Assembly (NCBI GenBank): GCA_902789725.1
Contig: CADAPC010000004.1
Coordinates: 54,301 to 118,300 of the forward strand
Length of the DNA: 64,000 bases
Direction: 5' to 3'
From: an uncultured Bacteroidales bacterium
GTDB lineage: Bacteria > Bacteroidota > Bacteroidia > Bacteroidales > Bacteroidaceae
A program made the position numbers and the translations under genes. The notes under the pieces were generated by a model. That model had not been told where the DNA came from. It did no database searches and saw only the letters and a list, made by a program, of their open reading frames with translations. Within the stretch, counting starts at the first letter, position 1. Each line of letters opens with the position of its first letter. Positions 51,030-57,763 of the stretch are shown one piece after another.

Positions 51030-53237
51030 ATGTTGCGAAAATTTACAATCTTTCTTTCTTTTCTGTCCTTTGCTTGTGTTTTTCTGCAAGCTCAGACATA
51101 CGTGCGGAAGTCAAACCTTCCCCATCTTTACATAGAAACTTTCGACCGTGCTCCCATCAATAGCAAGGAGGTCTATGTGTATGCCACCATGTATTATGTA
51201 GATGAGGCAGATGTGGTGACTCAGTACGACTCCATGCAGATTCGTGGGCGTGGCAATTCCACTTGGGGGTTGAGAAAGAAACCCTACAGAATCAAGTTCC
51301 ATGAGAAAGAAAAGTTTTTGGGCAAAGGGTATGCCAAAGCGAAAAACTGGACGTTGATGGCCAATGCTGCCGACCACTCCCTGATGCGTAATGCCATCAC
51401 TTCGCTCATGGGCGATTACTTGGGCTTGAAGAACAATCCAGCTCATAAGTTCGTGGATGTCACCCTCAACGGCACTTTCATTGGCAATTATCAAATCAGC
51501 GACAAGATTGATGTCCGTCCCCATCGTGTCAATATCACAGAGCAGGATTTGCCATTGACTCCAGAGAGCGACATCACTGGGGGGTATCTTTTAGAGGTTG
51601 ACGGATTCAGAGATGGAAACTATTTCACCACTTCTACCTATCAGGTGCCCATTCGCATTCATTACCCTGACGATGAAGACATCAATTACGCTCAAAACGA
51701 ATATATCCGTCAGTACATGAAGGATTTTGAGAAAGTCCTCTCTGGTGACAATTTTGCCGATGCCACTGATGGCTATCGAGCATGGGTCGATTCTACCTCG
51801 CTCGTCAACTGGTTCATTGCCACAGAGGTGAGTGGAAATGTCGATGGCTACTATTCCACCTATTTCTATAAAGACCAACAGGATTCTTTGCTCTATTGGG
51901 GTCCCCTGTGGGATTATGACATCGCTTATAATAATGACAACCGCACTGATCGTGGAGGGGGAAATAATACAGAATATCAGCTCATGACCGACCACGGTTA
52001 TGGTGCCACTAAAAATTGGATTAATCGCATGTGGCAAGACCCTTGGTTTGGCAAACTCGTCAATCGTCGCTATGCCGAAGTGGTTGAGGCTGGATTGGAA
52101 GACTATCTCAATCAGCAAATCGACTCTATTGCTGAGTTGTTGCAAGAGTCGCAGGAACTCAATTTCAACAAATGGGGCATCTCCACAAGGATGCTTCGCG
52201 AAAGAGTCCTCTTTTCGTCCTACGATCAATATGTCAGTGACCTGAAGGCATACTTGGGCGTGCACATTCCATACTTACAGACGGCTTTTGCCGAAAAAAA
52301 GGTTGCGGAGCCAACCCCTCCCTTCGTGCCAGCCAATTATTATTACACTATAGCCAATGCAAATAACGGTAAAGTGTTTGACACTGTCGATAAAACAGGT
52401 GATGCGGGCGACTTTGTTTGCTCGTGGGAACTTGCGGAAAGTCAATACTCGCAGCAGTGGAAAATTCTTCCTGTAGGGGATTATTTCATGTTGGTCAATC
52501 GCAATGGAGGAATGGCTCTCAACGATCCTACAGCTGGCGTCTCTACACCCACCACCAATGTTGGCACTCAGCTGAACACAGCACTTGCCAATGCTGAAGA
52601 CGATCGGCAATTGTGGAGCATCGTCCCTCAAGGCACTGAAGGCTACTATAACTTGGTCAACAAATACACGGGCCACACGGCCAACCAAAATGGGGGCGGT
52701 TCAACCAATGGTACCTCCATCCTCAGTTATACAACCGACTCTCGCAACAGTTCCAGCAAGAACCGCCTGTGGTACTTCACCCCTACCGAAGAAATCGAAG
52801 AAATCATTGACCCGGATAATCCGGATAATCCAGATAACCCAGAAAACCCCGATAATCCAGATAACCCAGATAACCCAGAAAACCCTGATAATCCAGATAA
52901 CCCAGAAAACCCCGATAATCCAGATAACCCCGATAACCCATTAGATCCAGATGACCCATCTAACCCATCCGATGACCCCTCCACCGATGCTATTGCAAGT
53001 GTAGAACCCGCGGAGTATGCTCTTGGTTACAATTCACAAACCAAAACTCTCCACTTCGGAGCGGAAGAGCCTGAACTTCTCACCTTTGCCGTCCACATCT
53101 ACTCTTCCAATGGGCAGCATATTCGCACCTTTAGGGCATCAGAACAATGCTCTGTGGCCGATTTCCCTCGTGGGATGTATATCATTACTTGGAGAGTGAG
53201 TGGGAAAACACGCTCCACCAAGCTGATGGTTCGATAA
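51030..53237 (+). CDS. CotH-kinase/RICIN-domain protein with T9SS sorting domain
   Basis: Predicted surface or secreted protein of 735 residues. Order: signal peptide (ends about residue 21, LQAQ); CotH-type kinase domain (about 30-430; IRGRGNSTWGLRKKPYRIKF, NGTFIGNYQISDKIDV, the metal-binding WGPLWDYDIAYNND); RICIN-type beta-trefoil (about 437-590; MLVNRNGGMALND, NLVNKYTGHTA); an Asp/Asn/Glu-Pro repeat linker (about 593-643); and a C-terminal T9SS sorting domain (IYSSNGQHIR, FPRGMYIITW, TKLMVR). CotH proteins phosphorylate protein substrates in Bacillus; RICIN domains bind glycans. It is likely T9SS cargo processed by PorU. Start at 51030 gives the signal peptide and follows the promoter box. 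Confidence 0.88.
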   Translation: MLRKFTIFLSFLSFACVFLQAQTYVRKSNLPHLYIETFDRAPINSKEVYVYATMYYVDEADVVTQYDSMQIRGRGNSTWGLRKKPYRIKFHEKEKFLGKGYAKAKNWTLMANAADHSLMRNAITSLMGDYLGLKNNPAHKFVDVTLNGTFIGNYQISDKIDVRPHRVNITEQDLPLTPESDITGGYLLEVDGFRDGNYFTTSTYQVPIRIHYPDDEDINYAQNEYIRQYMKDFEKVLSGDNFADATDGYRAWVDSTSLVNWFIATEVSGNVDGYYSTYFYKDQQDSLLYWGPLWDYDIAYNNDNRTDRGGGNNTEYQLMTDHGYGATKNWINRMWQDPWFGKLVNRRYAEVVEAGLEDYLNQQIDSIAELLQESQELNFNKWGISTRMLRERVLFSSYDQYVSDLKAYLGVHIPYLQTAFAEKKVAEPTPPFVPANYYYTIANANNGKVFDTVDKTGDAGDFVCSWELAESQYSQQWKILPVGDYFMLVNRNGGMALNDPTAGVSTPTTNVGTQLNTALANAEDDRQLWSIVPQGTEGYYNLVNKYTGHTANQNGGGSTNGTSILSYTTDSRNSSSKNRLWYFTPTEEIEEIIDPDNPDNPDNPENPDNPDNPDNPENPDNPDNPENPDNPDNPDNPLDPDDPSNPSDDPSTDAIASVEPAEYALGYNSQTKTLHFGAEEPELLTFAVHIYSSNGQHIRTFRASEQCSVADFPRGMYIITWRVSGKTRSTKLMVR
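52808..52950 (+). repeat. Nonamer tandem repeat encoding (D/E)NP linker
   Basis: About fifteen 9-bp units of the GATAATCCA / GAAAACCCC type, all in frame within the CotH-RICIN gene, encode a run of Asp-Asn-Pro and Glu-Asn-Pro tripeptides. Such a tract can gain or lose units by slippage without a frameshift. Confidence 0.9.
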
Positions 53238-53252
53238 ACCTTTTCCATTAAC

Positions 53253-53279
53253 AAGAGGCGACCTCCAAGGCCGCCTCTT
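53253..53279. terminator. Terminator between the CotH-RICIN gene and the DUF4230 pair
   Basis: AAGAGGCG (53253-53260) pairs with CGCCTCTT (53272-53279) around an 11-nt loop, in the 67-bp convergent gap. The flank is T-rich on the plus strand. Confidence 0.7.
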
Positions 53280-53304
53280 CATTTCGTGCATTATCTTTAT
53301 CTCT

Positions 53305-53910
53305 TCATTCTTTCTTTTTCTCCAACACCCTCACAAATTCCACCTCATATCCAAGTTGGCTAAGCACCTGACTAACAGCATCCTCGGCATATCGTTCAGC
53401 CTTTCTTCGGTTCTCAGCTGTGTCAAATCGCCTCCTGATTTGGCTTTCCACCTTTCGCTTCATTTCGTTCGTGTTAGGCAGATGCTCCGCCCAGTAATTG
53501 GCATCGTCCGAAAGGAAAGAACTACTTTGTGTCGTTGCCACATACTCTATAGGGGGCAACTTCACAAACACCGTCTTCGTGGAGTCACTTGTCTCATATT
53601 CCACACGGTTAAGGTCCACCTTGTAACTGCACCGTTGTCTCAACGTCTGCACGCACGAATGCTCTTCATTTGTCCAAAACAAGTTGTGCTCCACTTTCTG
53701 TAGCGTGGTGTAGTCCTCAATCAGTGCTGTGCACACATAAATTTCTCCTCGCGGGCGCACTTCCTCTATGCTCGCCATTGTGCGCTCCATCGGCAACTCC
53801 TTTTGCTCGTCCTTTCCGCATCTTTGTATGAATGTCACTGCCAACGTAGCCAAAATAATCGCAGCTGCCACTCCTGCCAACACGCGCTTGTTTCTCATCC
53901 ATCCGTTCAT
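53305..53910 (-). CDS. DUF4230 domain protein, membrane-anchored
   Basis: Protein of 201 residues with an N-terminal transmembrane helix (ATLAVTFIQRC region, about residues 12-31) and a DUF4230 domain containing RGEIYVCTALIEDYTTLQ and VFVKLPPIEYVATTQ. Function of the family is unknown. The preferred ATG at 53910 overlaps the upstream gene's TGA as ATGA, and an AGGAGG sequence lies 10 nt before it; an in-frame ATG at 53919 is also possible. It forms a pair with the DUF4230 lipoprotein upstream. Confidence 0.78.
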   Translation of the reverse strand: MNGWMRNKRVLAGVAAAIILATLAVTFIQRCGKDEQKELPMERTMASIEEVRPRGEIYVCTALIEDYTTLQKVEHNLFWTNEEHSCVQTLRQRCSYKVDLNRVEYETSDSTKTVFVKLPPIEYVATTQSSSFLSDDANYWAEHLPNTNEMKRKVESQIRRRFDTAENRRKAERYAEDAVSQVLSQLGYEVEFVRVLEKKKE

Positions 53911-54545
53911 TGTCTCCATTCCTCCTTTCTGTGCACGATCACCTCCACATTTTCCATTCCCAGACTTTTTACTATCGATGCAAACACTACTTGCGCATTG
54001 TGTTCAATGTCCTTGCCCACTATTTCCGTAAAGTCCTCTTCCATCACAGCCCTATAGGTCTTTTCCATCAGCCTATCCACTTCCTCATGGCTGATTTTGT
54101 CTCTTAATCCCGACGACATCCTCACTACCGACTTCTCATCCACCTTGGCTTCGTAACCCGAGTCAATCACTTTCGCTTCTGGCAGCAGAATCACTACAGC
54201 CGTGCTATCATCCGTCAGCTTCACGTCATCGGTTGTCAGGCCTCGCAAGTCGTACCCGTATTTGATGGTTACATCAACAGGCACTATGCACTTCCGCTCA
54301 CCATATTTCCAAGTGGAAGGGTCTTTCAACTCAAACTTCTCGTGTTTGCTCGAATCGTAGATGGCAAGTTTTCTCACTCTCACCTCCGTTGTCACTAAAT
54401 CAGCCTTTTGCTTGATGCCCGACAGAATCACCGACTCCATTTTGGGCACCTCGCCTTCCTCCTTGCCCTCACATCCGCTGCAAGCCGTTAGCGAAAGTAC
54501 CATCATCAGCACTCCCAAGTAAGTTATAATGTGTAATTGCCTCAT
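53907..54545 (-). CDS. DUF4230 domain lipoprotein
   Basis: Lipoprotein of 212 residues: signal MRQLHIITYLGVLMMVLSLTAC (read in two parts, Cys at about residue 22), followed by a DUF4230 domain (KADLVTTEVRVRKLAIYD, then YGYDLRGLTTDDVKLTDD). The C-terminal helices end EVIVHRKEEWRQ. The start at 54545 has an SD-like AGAGGA 6 nt upstream; an ATG at 54572 is the alternative and longer frames are unsupported. The stop overlaps the next DUF4230 gene by 4 nt, so the two are translated together and may form a complex. Confidence 0.78.
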   Translation of the reverse strand: MRQLHIITYLGVLMMVLSLTACSGCEGKEEGEVPKMESVILSGIKQKADLVTTEVRVRKLAIYDSSKHEKFELKDPSTWKYGERKCIVPVDVTIKYGYDLRGLTTDDVKLTDDSTAVVILLPEAKVIDSGYEAKVDEKSVVRMSSGLRDKISHEEVDRLMEKTYRAVMEEDFTEIVGKDIEHNAQVVFASIVKSLGMENVEVIVHRKEEWRQ

Positions 54546-54629
54546 TGCGTTCCTCTTTTTTGATGTCTCCATCTTAATAATGTTCCAGACAAACTGGATT
54601 CCACATGCAAATATACATGATTTTTCTGA

Positions 54630-54921
54630 AATACACGCTCCCTCTTGCAAGAAATTTTTCAGCGCAGATGCTCTCACCCATGGATGGACACCTCGTAGCG
54701 ATTTGAATGTGATGCTCTTCCACGACACGAAGGACGATGTTGTGCCGGTGGAAAATTTCTATGCCATGAGCCAGTTTCTCAAGAATCATGGAATCAGGAC
54801 TAAGGAATATGTCGGCGAGTACAGTTCAACTCAGACAAAGAAACTTGGCGTAACCAATCACGAGGTGTCAGCACTGACCTTTTTCCTTCTTATCGTCGAG
54901 TGGATGCAGTTAAACTATTAA
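54630..54921 (+). pseudogene. Remnant: C-terminal part of an alpha/beta-hydrolase
   Basis: About 95 codons read like the end of a secreted alpha/beta-hydrolase (lipase-like): ADALTHGWTPRSDL, then LFHDTKDDVVPVENFY with the usual acidic catalytic position, and NHEVSALTFF with the likely catalytic His. The nucleophile domain and any signal peptide are missing. The frame opens upstream only into the promoter area of the DUF4230 pair. It is best read as a truncated gene; a small functional protein is unlikely. Confidence 0.6.
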
Positions 54922-55190
54922 GGGGTTCTGCTGCATAGAGTTCATGGATGCTGGCCGAAATACTTCCCTTGGATGTACTGACAAGGATATACGGCAACAT
55001 CATATTTTTTCACTCCGCTTTTCATGTGTGTTGGAATGCTGGCAGGGGAGTGTGCGTAATCGCACTTAATCGTGCGAATGCGCACAAAAGTGAGGTGTTG
55101 GGAAGGATAGAGGTGTTTTTGCTATGGAAAGTCGAACCTATGTGGATTTTTTTCTTTACCTTTGCCCCCGAAAAATCATAAAACGAAGCA
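54922..55190 (+). promoter_or_regulatory. Regulator leader: two operator palindromes and a promoter box
   Basis: This 269-bp gene-free stretch holds two palindromes, GTGCG-TAAT-CGCAC at 55052-55065 and GTGCG-AATG-CGCAC at 55072-55085, with centres exactly 20 bp apart. A TACCTTTG -7 box follows at 55157-55164, 27 bp before the regulator ATG. Nothing else recognisable is present. Confidence 0.75.
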
Positions 55191-56561
55191 ATGATGGAAG
55201 GAAAAAAAGGTAAGGTGCTCGCCATTGACGATAACGAAGACATTCTCTTTGCGCTGAATTTGTTGCTGAAGCCATTGGTGGAGGATATCCGTGTGACGAA
55301 ACAGCCCGAACAAATAGACCGATTCTATGATATGGTACATCCAGACGTAGTGCTGTTGGATATGAACTTCAAACGCGATGCCATCAGTGGTGAGGAGGGG
55401 TTCGAGTGGCTGGAGCATATTCTGCATCGCGATGCGCAGGCTGTGGTCATCCTCATGACAGCATACGCTGATGCCGATAAGGCGGTGAGGGCACTGAAGA
55501 GCGGAGCTACAGACTTTATCACCAAACCGTGGAACAACTCCAAGCTTTTAGCCACGCTCTTCGCTGGCATTGAGCTGAGTCGCGAACGCCACAAGAGCCG
55601 ACTGCTGGAACAGCGCATGGAGGTGGCGGCATCGCCCTTCGGCGCAACGGCGGCACCCACCATCATCGGCCAGAGTCCTGTCATGCAGCGTGTGTTGCAG
55701 ACGGTGGCACAAGTGGCACCGACCGATGCTAACGTACTCATTCTCGGCGAAAACGGCACAGGCAAGGATGTTATCGCCCGGCAGTTGTGCGCTCTCTCCA
55801 AGCGAGCCACAAAACCTTTTGTCAGCATTGACCTTGGCAGCGTGCCTGAACAGCTGTTCGAGAGCGAACTTTTCGGTTATGAGAAGGGGGCTTTTACTGA
55901 TGCCCGTAAGTCGAAAGCCGGACGCATGGAAACGGCATCGGGTGGCACGTTGTTCCTCGACGAGATAGGGAACCTGCCGCTGCTCTTGCAGACGAAACTA
56001 TTGGCGGCCTTGGAGCGAAGAGAAATCTCGCGCCTTGGCAGCACCCTGGTGACACCCATTGACGTGCGTCTCCTTTGTGCCACGAATGCCGACATCCATA
56101 CCGAGGTGGCCGAAGGACGTTTTCGCGAAGACCTCTTCTACCGCATTAACACCATCGAGATTACCATACCCCCACTGCGTGAACGTGGCGAAGATATCAT
56201 TCTGTTAGCTGAGCATTTCCTCCATACATACGCGAGCAAATATAATAAGGTGGTCAAAACGCTCAATCGCGATGCCCGACAGAAATTGCTGCGCCATACG
56301 TGGCCTGGCAACGTGCGTGAACTCATGCATGCCGTGGAGCGGGCCGTGTTGTTGGCCAATGCTCCAGCTCTCTGTGCTCAGGACTTTGTGTTGAAAGAGT
56401 CCGTGCGCCGCACGTCACAGGCGCAGACGTTAAACTTAGAGCGTCTGGAACAGGAAGCCATCGAGCGGGCCATGCAGATAGCTGGAGGTAACGTTACTCG
56501 TGCAGCTGAATTGTTGGGAATCACAAGGTTTGCATTGTATAGGAAACTGAATAAATCATGA
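55191..56561 (+). CDS. Sigma-54-dependent response regulator, NtrC family
   Basis: Activator of 456 residues with three domains. Receiver (1-125): acidic pocket Asp13/Asp14, phosphoacceptor Asp57 (VVLLDM), Thr90 and Lys112. AAA+ domain (about 150-390): Walker A GENGTGKD (186-193) and the sigma-54 contact motif GAFTDA (about 232-237). Fis-type HTH at the C-terminus (GGNVTRAAELLGITRFALYR). It should activate sigma-54 promoters after phosphorylation by the kinase whose start overlaps its stop by 4 nt. The likely binding site is the GTGCG-N4-CGCAC palindrome found upstream of both this gene and the transporter operon. Met2 at 55194 is an alternative start. Confidence 0.94.
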   Translation: MMEGKKGKVLAIDDNEDILFALNLLLKPLVEDIRVTKQPEQIDRFYDMVHPDVVLLDMNFKRDAISGEEGFEWLEHILHRDAQAVVILMTAYADADKAVRALKSGATDFITKPWNNSKLLATLFAGIELSRERHKSRLLEQRMEVAASPFGATAAPTIIGQSPVMQRVLQTVAQVAPTDANVLILGENGTGKDVIARQLCALSKRATKPFVSIDLGSVPEQLFESELFGYEKGAFTDARKSKAGRMETASGGTLFLDEIGNLPLLLQTKLLAALERREISRLGSTLVTPIDVRLLCATNADIHTEVAEGRFREDLFYRINTIEITIPPLRERGEDIILLAEHFLHTYASKYNKVVKTLNRDARQKLLRHTWPGNVRELMHAVERAVLLANAPALCAQDFVLKESVRRTSQAQTLNLERLEQEAIERAMQIAGGNVTRAAELLGITRFALYRKLNKS

Positions 56562-57616
56562 AAACATATCTGCTATACATCGTAGGTCTCTTGGTTCTTA
56601 TGACAGTGTTGGGCGTGAGTGTTCAGGCCCACCTCGTCTGGCCATCCATCGCTGTGGCTATTGCCCTGCTGTGGCTGTGTGTCTCGCTTTACGGTCGTGT
56701 CGAGCGTCTGCTCTATGCCTATCACGAGGCAGAGAAGATGAACGAGAAATTGCGCACACGGCAGACCGATACCGAACGGCAGTTGCAGTATTTGCGGCAG
56801 CTGACGGAGAACGTCGATACCGCCCTCTTTGTCTGTTCCATCGATGGACGTATCGACTGGATGAACCATGCGGCAAGTGTCATTGTCTCTGGCACATCCC
56901 TCCCCAGCAACATTCTTCAAGCCATTGCTGAACATGCAGAAGTGGTGGACGGCTGCGCGCTCTCCGCCGTCCTGCTCCGAATGGATGGACAGCGTCGCCT
57001 CATTGTCGCTTTGAAAGATGTCTCGACGCTGATGCAGCGGAAGGAGATGGAAGCTTGGCAGCAACTCATCCGTGTGCTAACTCACGAAATCATGAACTCC
57101 CTCACGCCCATCATCTCCATCAGCGAAACCTTAACTGGCGCGAACGAAGCTTTTGCTGTCATCAATCGCCGTTGCCACTCTCTGCTCGACTTTGTGGAGA
57201 GTTACCGTCAGCTTACTCGCGTCAAGGCTCCCGAACTCACGAATTTTCCTGTCAGCCAACTCCTTGAACACATTTCAGGACTCTATCCGCAGATTCATAC
57301 TCAAGGTGATGGACTGTTGACAGCCGATTGTTCCCAGTTGGAGCAGGTGCTTATCAATCTTGTCAAGAATGCCTACGAAAGCGGGGCCACTAAGGTGGAA
57401 GTCTCTGTCAGTGATGGCGAAATTCGCATTCGTGACAACGGAGGTGGCATGTCGCCCGATGTCCTCGAACATGCCTTCATTCCCTTCTTCACCACAAAAC
57501 CTGCCGGCACAGGCATTGGTCTCAGCCTCTGCCGCCAAATTATACTCAAGCACGGAGGTTCCATCCGTGTGGAGAGTGAGGAGGACCGCGGCACAACCTT
57601 CATCATCAAGCTGTAA
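56558..57616 (+). CDS. Intramembrane-sensing histidine kinase, NtrB-like
   Basis: Sensor kinase of 352 residues. Two transmembrane helices (about 4-22 and 29-46) are joined by only about six periplasmic residues, so there is no extracytoplasmic sensor domain. A coiled linker and a PAS-like region (TALFVCSIDGRIDWMNHAAS, about 90-110) follow. The H-box is LTHEIMNSLTPI with His176. The ATPase domain has NLVKNAYESGA, RDNGGGMSP and GTGIGLSLCRQII. This architecture is that of intramembrane-sensing kinases, which in BceS-type systems read the state of a partner ABC transporter; the adjacent permease makes that likely here. The 4-nt overlap with the regulator gene couples the two. Confidence 0.93.
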   Translation: MKTYLLYIVGLLVLMTVLGVSVQAHLVWPSIAVAIALLWLCVSLYGRVERLLYAYHEAEKMNEKLRTRQTDTERQLQYLRQLTENVDTALFVCSIDGRIDWMNHAASVIVSGTSLPSNILQAIAEHAEVVDGCALSAVLLRMDGQRRLIVALKDVSTLMQRKEMEAWQQLIRVLTHEIMNSLTPIISISETLTGANEAFAVINRRCHSLLDFVESYRQLTRVKAPELTNFPVSQLLEHISGLYPQIHTQGDGLLTADCSQLEQVLINLVKNAYESGATKVEVSVSDGEIRIRDNGGGMSPDVLEHAFIPFFTTKPAGTGIGLSLCRQIILKHGGSIRVESEEDRGTTFIIKL

Positions 57617-57627
57617 CCTGTCATCGT

Positions 57628-57661
57628 GTGCTTTTCCGCACACCTCTGAGCGTATGCGCAC
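57628..57661 (+). promoter_or_regulatory. Tandem operator palindromes upstream of the transporter operon
   Basis: GTGCT-TTTC-CGCAC at 57628-57641 (one mismatch to GTGCG-N4-CGCAC; extended symmetry GTGTGC...GCACAC) and GAGCG-TATG-CGCAC at 57648-57661 (one mismatch). Centres are 20 bp apart, exactly as in the pair upstream of the regulator gene. They lie about 56-90 bp upstream of the sigma-54-like element, a normal distance for an enhancer. Confidence 0.75.
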
Positions 57662-57716
57662 AGTGTCGTCAAAGCTTTGTTTTTATATCTTTTTGGTTTC
57701 CAGTCACATCGTGTTC

Positions 57717-57732
57717 TGGCACGATTGTTGAT
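57717..57732 (+). promoter_or_regulatory. Sigma-54-like promoter of the transporter operon
   Basis: TGGCACGATTGTTGAT matches the consensus TGGCAC-N5-TTGCW except for A in place of C in the -12 element. It lies 32 bp upstream of the permease ATG at 57764 and downstream of the paired palindromes. Confidence 0.6.
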
Positions 57733-57763
57733 ATGTAGTGATGTAAACAATCATCAAGTCATT

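Noticed and set aside
52808..52950. Regular repeats resembling a CRISPR array
   Set aside because: The units are 9 bp, contiguous and in frame in a coding gene, with no spacers; they encode a (D/E)NP linker.
55041..55060. Possible sigma-54 element upstream of the regulator gene
   Set aside because: GG and GC are not at the required 10-nt spacing; a TAnnTTTG box at 55157-55164 explains the start better.
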